The notes below the pieces were generated by a model that was given only the letters and a program-made list of their open reading frames with translations, was not told the DNA's origin and did not search any database. A DNA stretch of 64,000 bases from Gnetum montanum. Taxonomy: Eukaryota > Streptophyta > Gnetopsida > Gnetales > Gnetaceae. Of the stretch, positions 19,959 through 32,149 are shown one piece after another; position 1 is the first letter of the stretch, and the number at the start of each line of letters is the position of its first letter. A program made the translations under genes and the position numbers. The DNA lies in assembly GCA_015680685.1 (NCBI GenBank), contig MNCI01003028.1, positions 253,163 to 317,162 of the forward strand, written 5' to 3'.

Positions 19959-20831
19959 CTTAAACAACGGCAAATACCCTGAAGGTTACCTTATCCACAA
20001 GGTAATCCAAGGTAGTTCTACCAACCCTTAACATATTACCCAAGTGGAACGCCTCCACAGCCTATTGGATAACATCAGCAGTGGCAATACCCACAGTCAT
20101 GGGGGATGCCTCCGCCAACACATCAGTACCCTTACCGGCAGCCCGATCCTTACGATTATTATGTGCAGCAACTAGTTTCTCCAGGTAACTCTATGGGTCA
20201 CACTACTCCCCATCGTCACTACCAAGTTTGAGAGTACTTCAGGAGGACTCCTTCTCCTTCAGGAGACATCTCACATTCAGCCCATCCTCTAACTCCACCT
20301 GCACCTCTTCCACCTGTAGTTCCCATACAACCTATTCCAACAATGCAAGGGGAATTACCTACTCAACCGCAGCAATGTCATGTTGCGAGAGCTGTAAATA
20401 TCCAACCGAGTGCTAGCTCTAACAACTGTACAAGGAAGAGACCCTTTTTCAGAACTAGGAGCCCAGACAAACTCTCGCAACAACAAGTGGTTGGGCATAT
20501 GTATAGGCCTCTAACCACTAATGCTTCAGATAGCCCTTCAGTCCAACAGCTAAGTACACAAACGGTTATGTTGACACATACCGTAACTGATTGGATAAAG
20601 GTGGGCCACCTTCCTAGGAAACTATCTGACCCTGGGAACCCCTTAATTCATTTACAGATCATCGAAAATGCACAACATCGAGCTCTTCTTGACTCAGGTT
20701 CCGGAGTCAACCTAATTTCACAAAAGATGTACCATGCCTAGAACCTACCCCAACTTAAGAAGAGTAACATACAACTGGAGCTGGCTAACCAGTCCATCAC
20801 CATTTCCTTAGGATTGGTGGAGGACATTATC
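19959..20831 (+). pseudogene. Element B linker and start of protease
   Basis: Downstream of the gag stop, Tyr/Pro/Gln-rich coding sequence continues with stops and frame changes. The open stretch 20343-20741 ends in ALLDSGSGVNLISQKMYHA, the start of the aspartic protease with Asp-Ser-Gly kept. A TAG follows (Trp codon in A), and homology runs on through LVEDII until the assembly gap. The frame relation suggests gag and protease were once one polyprotein. Confidence 0.7.
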
Positions 20832-21702
20832 NNNNNNNNNNNNNNNNNNNNNNNNNNNNNNNNNNNNNNNNNNNNNNNNNNNNNNNNNNNNNNNNNNNNN
20901 NNNNNNNNNNNNNNNNNNNNNNNNNNNNNNNNNNNNNNNNNNNNNNNNNNNNNNNNNNNNNNNNNNNNNNNNNNNNNNNNNNNNNNNNNNNNNNNNNNNN
21001 NNNNNNNNNNNNNNNNNNNNNNNNNNNNNNNNNNNNNNNNNNNNNNNNNNNNNNNNNNNNNNNNNNNNNNNNNNNNNNNNNNNNNNNNNNNNNNNNNNNN
21101 NNNNNNNNNNNNNNNNNNNNNNNNNNNNNNNNNNNNNNNNNNNNNNNNNNNNNNNNNNNNNNNNNNNNNNNNNNNNNNNNNNNNNNNNNNNNNNNNNNNN
21201 NNNNNNNNNNNNNNNNNNNNNNNNNNNNNNNNNNNNNNNNNNNNNNNNNNNNNNNNNNNNNNNNNNNNNNNNNNNNNNNNNNNNNNNNNNNNNNNNNNNN
21301 NNNNNNNNNNNNNNNNNNNNNNNNNNNNNNNNNNNNNNNNNNNNNNNNNNNNNNNNNNNNNNNNNNNNNNNNNNNNNNNNNNNNNNNNNNNNNNNNNNNN
21401 NNNNNNNNNNNNNNNNNNNNNNNNNNNNNNNNNNNNNNNNNNNNNNNNNNNNNNNNNNNNNNNNNNNNNNNNNNNNNNNNNNNNNNNNNNNNNNNNNNNN
21501 NNNNNNNNNNNNNNNNNNNNNNNNNNNNNNNNNNNNNNNNNNNNNNNNNNNNNNNNNNNNNNNNNNNNNNNNNNNNNNNNNNNNNNNNNNNNNNNNNNNN
21601 NNNNNNNNNNNNNNNNNNNNNNNNNNNNNNNNNNNNNNNNNNNNNNNNNNNNNNNNNNNNNNNNNNNNNNNNNNNNNNNNNNNNNNNNNNNNNNNNNNNN
21701 NN
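20832..21702. other. Assembly gap, 871 unknown bases
   Basis: A run of N. In element A the corresponding interval, from the LVEDII codons to the TGTTTTCTTCTTGA word, is about 1.14 kb. In C, which keeps pol, it is several kb. The gap length may be an estimate, so presence of pol in B is not excluded. Confidence 0.95.
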
Positions 21703-23157
21703 TGTTTTCTTCTTGAGTTTGCTTACCGTTCTGATGTTACCCAATTATTGGAAGCTGAGCCAATAAAAATAAGAAGTCTTTGCATGGTGTGGTTCTCACG
21801 CATAAAAACACAAAACACAAAAATATAAAAAATAAAAAAAATAAAAAAACAAAGTGAGGATTCAAAGCACACCCCTTAGATGAAATAAAATTTGGGTTGC
21901 ATGCACTGGTTATGGAACCAAAGTGTTCCCTCTAACTAAGGCCCTTCTCGCTTCCCATTGCCTCCTTGTTTTGTCGGAATGGTGGTGGCTCTTTGAAGAT
22001 GCATCCTCATTATCCAAGTGGATGGTTTAATTGAATGCATTGATGCGAAGTCACTGGAAGTGGTTGGTTTGAGCCTGGAGTTGGAATGAGATTCACCAAG
22101 TCACATTAATCATGTAACACACAAGGGGCTGTACACCACCTTGTCCTTGGGATTCCATTCCATCCTATTCTCTCCACCCTTCTCTCCACTATTCACCTCA
22201 TTGCCAGTTGTATCATTAGTGTATATATTTTGGTTGATGCCTTGTTTTCTTTTCGGTAAATTATTGTGGTTAAGACTTTAATTCTTGTTTAAAAAGACAT
22301 TCCCAGAGCCTACGGACTCTTTGAATGTGGGTTTGTTAGGGCATGAACGGCATGAGCCTGCTTTGGGGAGGACCCACTGACATTCCTATTTGGAAAATTA
22401 GTTACCTTCTTTTCCTTATCATTTTGCAATTGATTTTATTTCTATTCATTTTCATCTTGACATCCACTTCATTGATGCCATAGTTGTCCCTTTTTACCTA
22501 TCTTTCTTACTCCTTTTCTTTCTCCATTCTAATGCTACCAAAGGTTCGTGATTAGTCATGGGGTACGGGGCCTAATTTTTCGATTTTTCTCCTAAGCCCA
22601 AAATTTTTTCGTTTCTCTTTCTAACCCCTACACCTTCAGTAGTCATCATCTACATATTCCCAAGTCCATATCAGCTATACCACAACCTAGCCAATGGACT
22701 TACATCAAAGCAAGGTATTAATTACTTAATGATTCAATTACCCTTGCTAATATATGATTGTGTTGTGTGTGTAGATGGCAATCATACAACAACGAACTGG
22801 ATCTGGAGGAAGCACTTGGAATGGAGCAGTGCTGAAGCAGCTATGCAAGGAGCAGAATTGATGATGCACTTACGGATGGACAACGGAAGGCACAATCTAG
22901 GCATTGGCAGCAGCAAGACTTTTCTCTCTTCTTCTCTTCTCTTCTCTCTCTTCTTTTCTCTTAGCTGTCAACTGTGGCCTGATGTCAATGTAATAAGGTG
23001 TTCACCTTTGTTATCATGAACACCAGTTTTGTCAAGTCTTGTAATAATGATCCGTTCACATGTCATCCCATTAGTTTCATTCCCCTCAATAATTCCATAC
23101 CTTCCCAATGTTATTGTAAGGAACTCGAGGATGAGTTTTCATTCAGTCATGGGGGTA
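21703..23157 (+). other. Element B 3' noncoding region and polypurine tract
   Basis: Non-coding. It contains the conserved block at 22305-22380 (GCCTACGGACTCTTTG to CTTTGGGGAGGACCCACT), a polypurine-like TTAGTCATGGGGT at 22552-22564, a CT-rich run near 22920-22970, and the 3' polypurine tract CAGTCATGGGGGTA ending at 23157 beside the LTR. The arrangement repeats that of element A. Confidence 0.7.
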
Positions 23158-24114
23158 TGATGAGACGAGATATGCACAAGCCATGATATCATGTACGCGA
23201 TATCACAGCCATCGCGATATCGCGTCGTCCCCTGCGATATCGCATACACGATATCGTGGTCCGTCGCCAAATCTATAAATAAGAGGTGGCACTTCCTTCA
23301 TTTATCATCCTAGGCTAGAAGTAGCGAAGCTCTAGAGGATTGATCACCCCAGAGATAGAATATTTTCCATGTGCCCGCAGTAGGAGTCCCCCAAGTGAAC
23401 GGTTCTTTATTCGAGTAGCTTTGTACCTGAACGCAAGTTGTGTACGGCAATAAAGACGAGTTTTGTGGATAAACCTTGCAGTACATGGATAGGTTTATTT
23501 AATGTTATTTATTGCTTTCCTAGTAATGCGGCATGAGTACGACTTGGTTACGAGCATTGACGAATGTGTATGGCTAGCCAAGGAATCGGCTACTCATCGC
23601 GAATAGATTCTCTCACCCTTATCTCCTAGAACGTGGGACAAGTACGACTTGATTACGAGCATCTACGGATGTGTATGGCTAGTCAAGGAATCAGCTGCTT
23701 GTCACACTTAGGCTAGTTAGGTGCCTCAGTACGACCGCTTCGAGCACATGCGTTACATGTGTTAATCTCAGTAATGATTAGTGTTTGGTAACCACAGTTG
23801 CACAGTTCAAGGTGTGTACAACAAGTGGGAACAGATGCTGATGCTAGGAATTAGCGCTGTAGTTAGAATTAGTTTTAGTCTCTCAACCCTTCGCCCCTTA
23901 GCGTAGGAGATAAACCAGAAAAGACCAAAAAAATCATATACCTTGAACTTACTTAACCATACACCGTGACAACAACAAGTCTGGGAAGACAACGATTAAT
24001 TAACCCCAAGTGTTCCTTGCGGCGTTTAGGCATTTAGTCTATGGAGTTCAACCGGATCATGCGTGCTACGCTCATTTCGTATGGTTGAGTGTAGGGGTAC
24101 CTCACCAGACATCA
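23158..24114 (+). repeat. Element B 3' LTR (957 bp)
   Basis: Starts TGATGAG beside the polypurine tract and ends ACATCA, followed by target duplication ATTAC. It has the same inner 105-bp duplication and TATA box (23274-23281) as the 5' LTR. Confidence 0.92.
23185..23281 (+). promoter_or_regulatory. Five-site GATATC array and TATA box, element B 3' LTR
   Basis: GATATC at 23185, 23199, 23216, 23236 and 23250 (spacings 14, 17, 20, 14), then TATAAATA at 23274-23281. Confidence 0.7.
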
Positions 24115-26279
24115 ATTACCAAATTGATGAGTATAAAACCCATATATTACCAAATTGATAAGTTAAAAACTTATATGTTAAATGTTTGATGAGTCTAAAA
24201 TCCACATGTCCAAATAGGCCAAACTAAATTAATTACCAAATCAACAAATAATAGTTTCAACAAATAAATTTTTGGGTGATGAAAAAAATAAACCTAAGGT
24301 CCAACAAAGTTAAAATTTCCAACTAAATAATTAGTGAGCATAGATTTTACATAGAACATGGAATCTAAAGTTACTATAATTATTGAATGATTGGTGAGTC
24401 TAAACTTCACATTTATCAAAAAAATAAAAATTGATGAGCCTAATTATCACATTTGCTAAACAAAAGGTTGATAATTCTAAGTCTCGCATTTGACAAAATG
24501 CATCAAAAAATCCAAAGAGTTATAAAATAATAGGTTAAGAAATATTGTCAAAGTGAAAGTTTGATATGTCAAATGGGATCAAACCCAAAGTATGAATCTA
24601 GATGAATGTCTATAAAATATTAAAATATTACCAAAAAGAAATGTAACCTTTTCAAAACTATTCTAGGCTCCTATAGTTGCTAAACATCAACAGTTACTAA
24701 TATCTAGTATTTAAGCTTTTCGAGAGCCCTACAAATGCTATTTTTGGCCATTTTCATAATTTTTTGTTATTTGGAGGCCAAGGGTCACTTTCTAAAAGTT
24801 GCTTTAATTTTTAAGAAAAATTCAAAGACATATTAAAATATTCATCATGACTAGGTCATGGCAAATTATGATGGATGCCTTGTGATCCATGTTAGCATGT
24901 TGAGCAACTTTGCCTTTTGGGTTGATATTTTATAAAATTATCTCAAGGATAAAAAATAGAAAAAATGTTCTAGAACCCTAGATTTATAGGTAAATTATTT
25001 GTATACTTTCAAATAAAATCATAGCATGATTAAAAATAACTAAAACATGATCAAAACATTGAGTAACATCTCATGCAAGATAATAGATCTCAAAACTAAC
25101 CAAATTATAGAAACATAATCTTAAAATAATTAGATTTGAGAATCAAGGTAAATCAACAAACATTTGCTAAATAAACTAAATTAGTTAAATGAGATGCATA
25201 CTAAATGAATACCAAAATCCAAGAAGTAAAATACTAAGTTACCCTACCTAAATCTAATAGTTTTGAGAAAAGGATTCTTTTGTTTCTCTAATATGGCCAA
25301 CAGGCTCCAAATAAAAAATGAATTGGTAATGAGATCTAAGCAAGATTTGAAACAAGATCTAGAAATATAGATCATCTTAGCATTTTAATTATATCTAGTT
25401 ATCTCTTCATCAAGCTAACAGAATTTCCTTCTCTAGCTCAATCTTCCATATGTCAATAAGATAAGGAAAATGGTTGTTCTTAAGGAAAAATTTTTATTTA
25501 TATTCTCATAATCGTTTGAAAACATTAGGTAAGATGATCTCATGGTCAAAAACTAAATTAACATAATTTACAATTTTTTAAAAAAATATTTTAAAATATT
25601 TTTCTAACATAAGTTAGTACCCAACATTAGCCTAATGGGCATCTTCTATGAGAAAAGTTAATGGCTTGTCTATTCCCAAGGTAATAGCTATGGCTAAACA
25701 CAACTAATAACAAAGTCTAAGGTTCAAAAGCATAGCTAACAAAAGGATAAAATAAGACCTTCTAAAAGCATACGTTGGTAACAAATTAAAACATAAAAAT
25801 ATAAAAATATAAATTTGTTCAAAAATAACAATTATTCAAACTAGCATACCAAACCAAAGTAGCATCTCATGTAGAAATGACCCATCTAGAGGTTGATACC
25901 TACTAACTCAAACTCTACTAAAATAAGTTAGTGTGCATGTGCTAAATTAAAAGATAATTTAAAATGTTAAAATATATAAAAAATATAAAATATAAAATTA
26001 TAAGAAAATGCTAACACATGACAAAAGTATTGGAATTACTAAAATAAAGGAAATAAAAAGGTACAATAACCTAATAAAATTTAGAAAAGTAAAAAAGACC
26101 AATAAAAAGTAACATAGCTCACAAAGCATAGTCAATATAATAAACGGGTTAATAAGCATAGACATACATTAACAAAAAAGATATTAAATATTTCAATGAC
26201 AACATACCCAAGGGTAAGGACTATCTTAGGTAGGGTTCTTAAATTCTTCCCCTCTTAAGAATCTTCCTCTTGGAATGTT
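24115..26279. other. AT-rich non-coding region with degenerate tandem repeat at its left end
   Basis: From 24115 to about 24490 a degenerate repeat with core TGATGAGTCTAAAATCCACA recurs several times at irregular intervals, continuing the repeat at 17095-17181. The rest is AT-rich without coding signal. It lies 3' of the minus-strand integrase at 26.3-27.5 kb, so it may be 3' noncoding or LTR sequence of that element. Confidence 0.5.
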
Positions 26280-27545
26280 TCATGGTGTGTGGTATACAGA
26301 TCTTTCTTCACTTTCTATGTTGCTTCTTGTACTCTATGTCTTTTCGAAATGACTTTAATCATTGGGATCATCTAACTTCTCAATATGCTTACCATTTTAT
26401 CAATAATCTTAATTGATCATTCCAGAAAACTAACATCATATTAGAGTACTACATCCTGCCAATCTATCTTATGACTAAGATCTGCAACATACTTTCTTAC
26501 CATGGAAACATATAATACATCATGAATTGATTGCAACTATTATGAGAGATTAAGCTCATAAAAAATATCACTAACTTATCTTAATATTGGAAATGATCCA
26601 ATGTAGTAAGGAGATAACTTCTCTTTTCTACTGAATCTCATAATTCTTTTAAAGATGAAACCTCAAGGAAAATGTAATTAGCAACATTGAATTCTAATGG
26701 TTGTCTCTTATTATTGAAATACTTAACATATCTATCCTACACTACTTTTAGTCTATTTCTAACCACCTTGATCTATTCTATAGCCTCATTAATGATTTTT
26801 TTCATGGTTTTCTATTTATCCTCAATAGAATCCAAACAAATAGATGTATAACAAGGTCTACCATATCATAGTTCATAAGGTGTTTCTTTCAAGTTGGCAA
26901 AATAATTATTGTTGTAAAAAAATTCTACCAATAAAATAATTTTGATATCGCTATAGTCCAAAGCACATACTTGGAGCATATCCTTTATAATCTAGTTTAT
27001 CCTATCTATTTATTCATCTATTTGTGGGCGATACACTAAGTTGAGATTTAGCATTGAGCTCAAACTCTTTTGAAAAGACTGCCAAAATATAAAAGTGAAT
27101 TTGGGATGTTTGTTTGACATAATCTTACTTATAACTCCATGTAATCTAATAATCTCTACTAAGAAAACTAAGCAATCTTCTCTAAATTGACTATTTCCTT
27201 CATGGCCAAAAAATGAAAAGATTTGGTTAAACAATTTATGACCATAAGAATGAAACCCTTCTCACTCTTGGTATAAGATAAACTAATGAAGAAATTCATG
27301 CTCATTATTTGTTAAAATTAATATAGTATCATTCAAAAGTGTTTTGCAAGATTTTGTAATATGGCATAGTCTCTATAAAATAATTTCATAGTCAATAATC
27401 TTCTTTTCTTCAAATAAAATTTATATTTTTGGATATTTTGGTCATATAGATTTTGTTCCATAATTCTAAATAGTTATATTTCTTCTTAACCTCTTATCTC
27501 TTCATCATACACTTTAACTTGGCATTGGTTAGACCTTTAACATAA
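26280..27545 (-). pseudogene. Chromoviral (Tekay/Del-like) integrase, decayed
   Basis: On the minus strand the frame at 27010-27234 reads EIIRLHGVISKIMSN, FTFIFWQSF and YRPQIDE, the integrase core around the second catalytic Asp (here DRD has become NKH) and the final Glu region. Upstream, CLTKSFHFLAMK near 27200-27250 matches the segment between first and second catalytic residues. Downstream, VEFFYNNNYFANL, PYELWYGRPC and RQPLEFNVANYIFLEVS carry it into the C-terminal domain with stops. The YGRPC motif favours the Tekay/Del group over CRM. It is an isolated remnant, and its RT is not found nearby. Confidence 0.75.
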
Positions 27546-27859
27546 TGATGGATCATGACTCATTATAGCTATTACAACACTTTGTTATGGATTTGTTATA
27601 TACCATCATAACATACATACTTAACACTAAGATAGAAATAATGACTTACAAATCAAGATAATGTATGAATTATTATCTAATACTCCTTAATTCATACTTG
27701 TCTTTTTTTTTATTCCTTAAACCTTTACATGAGTAATGTAAAGTGAAAGAAAAGATGAACAAGATGTTGGAGGGTGCCTTCTTTAAATAAAATATCAAAT
27801 TTCTTTCATAATCTTTACATTTTCTTCATAGTCTCCTCATCACTTCAAATTGCAAGGTA

Positions 27860-28640
27860 GGGATATCAAGGAGAGATACTCTCAAAATACTTCAAATGGT
27901 TGTATAACAAGAGCTTTGGTAAAACCATTATCTTTCTAGTATTTGGTGGATATGTATTGGACATTAATATATTTCTCCAAATATTTGTATCTTACAAAGT
28001 AAATACTTATCTTAATGTATTTACTCTTCTCATGGTATACTAGATTTTGAACAACTTGAATTGTTGCTTGGTTACCACAGTGAATCATAATGGGTTTTGA
28101 AACATCAATATTGATTTTTATAAGTTTTTTCTTAATTTGTATTATGTTTTAAATATTCTCTCATAATGCACAATATTCAACTTCCATGGATGAGAGAGAC
28201 ACATCTCATTATTTACTACCTTTTTATCTTACAAGATTTCCGTATACTTAAATCAAGAATCTAGTCTAAAAATATCTATATATCATATCATCACCTCAAC
28301 TTGTGTTTATATATACTTTTATCACCTTTGATGATGTTGCTTTAAATACTAGTCCATTTATCAATGTACTTTTGATGTATTATAAGATCTAAAAGGATAC
28401 TTGCATATGATGATAAGCTAGCCTTTGCTTCGTAATCACTAATTTATTTACAACATATTATATATTTGATCTTGTATTTGTAAGATCATAAGAGCTTTAA
28501 TGACCTGACAATATTGTGTAGGACTAATAATTTCTCCTTCAATACGATTTTGAGTTTAGGGATTATCAGAATATTAGACCCTTTACATTTGAACATATTG
28601 TAATTTTCCAATAAACCAGTTGTATACTTCATTTTGGATA
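27860..28640 (-). pseudogene. Ty1/copia RNase H remnant
   Basis: On the minus strand with several stops: VSLSSMEVEYCAL near 28190, then IMIHCGNQATIQVVQNLVYH near 28050-28090, then KYIKISIYFVR and GFTKAL near 27910. This is the order of the RNase H end of copia pol (LSSTEAEY, CDNQAAI, H-x-R-x-K-H-I, FTKAL). The part from 28300 to 28640 is weaker and probably holds the end of RT. No LTR, primer site or other copia domain was found around it, so this is a fragment. Confidence 0.7.
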
Positions 28641-29656
28641 GAGTTATCTCATCAAATTTCTATTGTAATTCCATTTCTAGATAGTAGTGTTATTGGTGCA
28701 AGATTATGACCCTATTTTAGGAAAGCTTAGATAACTCATTTTAGGTGGCTATTGGTCTTTGGTTCCACCAAGGCATGAATAGCCCCAAATAGCTTTTACT
28801 CGTTTAAATGAGCTAATTATCACTAAAGATATAGGAGTTACAAAAAATACTTCAAAGAAAGTATTATCTTATTTATAGCTATCAGCATTCTCTTTTACCT
28901 ATCCCTTAACATAAGATGAAAATTAATATCTTTCTACTCATTTAGCTCTAAATTATACATAATTAAGATAGTAAATGGACAACATTTTATAGAAAATGTC
29001 ATTCTTTCAATTTAGCTATATGTTAGCAAACTTCCCAAAGATAAATTTCACAAAAGTTATGCTAAATAGAGTATAAATATGAGATAGAAAAATTATTCAT
29101 GAAGCTCAAAGTTTCACAAAAGATGACATTAATTATATGTTAAATTTATTCAAAACTAACACTTATAAAAGTTATCCCATTCCATCAAAATAACAAGAAT
29201 AAGCTAAAACTCAATGTTCTATGGAAATAACTTATTTTAAAACTTCTCATTCACCTAAACATATATATGCATAATTTAACCTAAAGAAGTATAGAAAACT
29301 ATCTATTTCTAATATAGGTTGAGAGAAAAGTAAAATAGATAAGCTAAATCTATTTAGAATGCCATTAAGAAAAATAGTTTTTACAAGCTTTTTTAAAAGA
29401 GTCTTCTCTCTTCCTCTTTTTTTTTTTTTTTACTATTTCCTTTTTTTACAAACCTTATCAAAGCTTTATATAATAACTTTTTGCAATTACAATAGTTATA
29501 AAATCATGGTTAAATTAATCTCACGTTCTCCTCATAGAGTTACAAATCATTAGAAAGTTCAACTTCCTATTAAGCTTCCTTAATTTTCTGGATGTAAAGC
29601 CCTCCTATTAATAAATATTAAGCTATCCTCATATAATTAAGTGAAACCTTTATGGC
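28641..29656. other. AT-rich spacer, nothing recognised
   Basis: No coding, RNA or LTR signal. A T-run lies at about 29418-29433. The frame at 29359-29553 is low-complexity and looks like chance. Confidence 0.4.
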
Positions 29657-31850
29657 CTAATTCAATGTAGTAGGATTGGTATTGTTGAGCTTCTTGATAA
29701 TTTCTTCTACCTCTACTTCAATGGTGTTCAATTTAACTAATGAGTCAGTTAGCTCATTTAGTATAGCTCTTATAGTTGAATAAATTTGTTCTAGCTCTAA
29801 CACATTTTGGTTAACCACTATTACTATTCCTCCAATTTCCATTATCATATGATCTAGAAAATTCTTTTTGAATGATGGTAGTGCTTCCCTCTTTTCAATA
29901 GTGATCTTAGCTAACTCTTGTGCCCTTTGGTCTATTATATAGCCTAAGTGAAAGTCCAAAGTTATTAAAGATCATGATGAGATTTTTCCTTTTATTTTTA
30001 TTACTATAGCTCCTGTAACCTGATTAGCTCTTCTTCTTCTTGTTTTTTTTTTGAGAATACCTTGTTGCTATTTTTATTTATTACCTTTTATTCTTTCAAT
30101 CCTTATTTTTCTAGCTACATATACCCTTGCATAGTTAGCCCCATTTGGTAGAAATCTTTCATCAAGCATGATCTCTTATAGATCTTGAAGCTTCCAAGAG
30201 AAGTAATTTTCTTCCATAAAAGCTAAATACTCATAAGGAAAATCTCTTGCAATAGGATGATCTCTACTTTCTATCCCCTTATAGACCTTAATGACTAGTT
30301 CATCACATGCAGATGTAGGAAGCTTCATAGATAAGATTCTTTTAAATTATTTTGGTGCTTCATCCCTAGCCTAATTAACCTCTTTATTTGTAGCTCTTTA
30401 ATAAATCATATATGTCTTATCATGTTGATGAAATTTGCAAGTTTTGATTGTTGATTATGTTCTTTATGGAGCTATAGGTAAATGTGTTCCTTGTACTGCT
30501 TTACCATGCCTTTTAGATGTCTTGCATTCTTGAATTTTCAAAAGCAAAATTTCAAAGGAAAAACTTCTTTATGCTTATGGTCATGCCTTAGGGGACTTTC
30601 CTACATCTACCTTCCTATTTCTAAAGTTACAAGATATGGAGCTACAAACCTTAGAAGGTTAAATGCTTTCCCTTCTTTCATGTAGAAAAATAGCTCCATG
30701 GAACTTCTTCTTTATTTCAATAATGATTTGGTGATTTATCCATGGTGAAAAGGCTCCTTAAATAATCTTAAATAGAGTTGAATACACCCAATTTATAAAA
30801 AATTCTAAGGCTTGAATATCAAAATATGTTCTTTGGTATATGACTAGGAAAAAACCTTATTAGGGATCTTTAGGGTGATCTCTCTACTGTGATGCATACC
30901 TAGTAAAAATTAGAACTATTATTTTAGGTTCTAAAATCACACTTAATTACTAGTCCATTAAAAATAAGCTTAAATTTAACTTTGTTTCTAATTCACGAAT
31001 CTCTACTAAGCTATTCTACAATATATCATTCATATATTGTACATGGAAGAAATTTTTTCTTTTCTATAAATCTACCGAATCCCAAATATGATAATTAGTA
31101 ACATGGTTAATTTTATATCCTAAGTAGAAATTCAAAGCTAAGATACAAATTCTATGAGGAAACAAGAGGTCTATTACTTTAGGAATGATGTTCCAACATC
31201 CTTATGCCTTTGCAAGATGTGCTAGCAAGAACTTGAAGCCCTTACGTATTTTTGAATGAGCTCAAGATCTGCCACTGTGTACTTTCCCATTGTACCAATG
31301 AGCTTCCACCTTTGTTATATCAAGCTCTATGAGACCATAGATCTCATATGTCTTTCTAATACTAATGTCGATGAAGCAATCTGTGTTCCCTCTAAAGCAA
31401 AGCTTATTCTTCTCATACATAGTTTTAGCTATCAAGTGATTAATAATGTCGCTTATAATTTTGGTCCTAGGTTTGAAACCAAGCTTTTGAAGGCTTGTCT
31501 TCTCATAGAATAATCACCTATATTTCATTAAATATAAAGCTTCAAGTTTTATCTTTTTAATTAAAACATGATCTTCATTAAAGATGAATAGTTCTTTATC
31601 TTCTATCTTCAAATCCAAATGCCCAACATCAACCCATTATCGAAGTTGGTATATATTAAGCTTGAAATATTGAAGTTAACTAGAAAAATTGAAAGTGTCA
31701 ATGTCTTAGAAATTCTACAATGCTTCTTCCTTTTTTTTATGAGACATATTGAGCTTAAATTTCAAGAACTTCAAGAAACTTTTTCTTTGCATTTGACGTG
31801 TGGCTCTTGCTCTACTTTAATATTTGGCTTTATTTACTACTAATTTTGTT
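29657..31850 (-). pseudogene. Unrecognised decayed coding region
   Basis: On the minus strand, long stretches with few stops follow one another over 2.2 kb with frame changes. Examples are LIAKTMYEKNKLCFRGN near 31400, FDIQALEFFINWVYSTLFK near 30800 and FHGAIFLHEGKAFNLLRF near 30680. Others are YEYLAFMEENYFSWKLQDL near 30200 and the 100-codon stretch 29657-29959 (MDFHLGYIIDQRAQ onward), rich in Ile, Leu and Glu and likely helical or coiled-coil. I do not recognise the protein. It lies between a chromoviral RNase H/integrase start and a copia fragment, so it may be an extra ORF of an element or a captured host gene. Confidence 0.4.
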
Positions 31851-32149
31851 GTAAATTGATTTCATTGAGCTACTATATTATTACTATTAAATAATAAAAG
31901 GCTTAGTATGAATAGTTTTCTCTTAATTTATAGCTAACCTTTTAGTAAACTAACTCTTAATTTTACCTTAAAATGATTAAGAGTGATAAAGTTTATGTAA
32001 CCAGTAAAACTACTTCGTAGAACCATTTTTGCTCTAATTTATTAGAATAGGATTTCTTATATTTATACATGTATAATTCATTAATGCTTAGAATCAATAT
32101 TTGTTTCTACAACACTACTACGTATGTGGCTCTTGATTAAGCTTAAACA

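Larger units (their letters stand above)
17182..24114 (+). mobile_element. Element B: LTR retrotransposon with near-intact gag
   Basis: Both LTRs are 957 bp long by position and flanked by the perfect duplication ATTAC (17177-17181 and 24115-24119). Order: LTR, single unknown base at 18139 where the primer site should be, gag, linker, start of protease, 871 unknown bases, 3' noncoding region with conserved block, polypurine tract, LTR. The sequence after the gap aligns with element A's 3' region. If the gap length is real, there is no room for RT, RNase H and integrase, so B would be a pol-less relative of A. It looks like the least decayed copy here. Confidence 0.9.

Noticed and set aside
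20814-21744. Open frames of about 300 codons on both strands
   Set aside because: Almost wholly translated N; they are the assembly gap.
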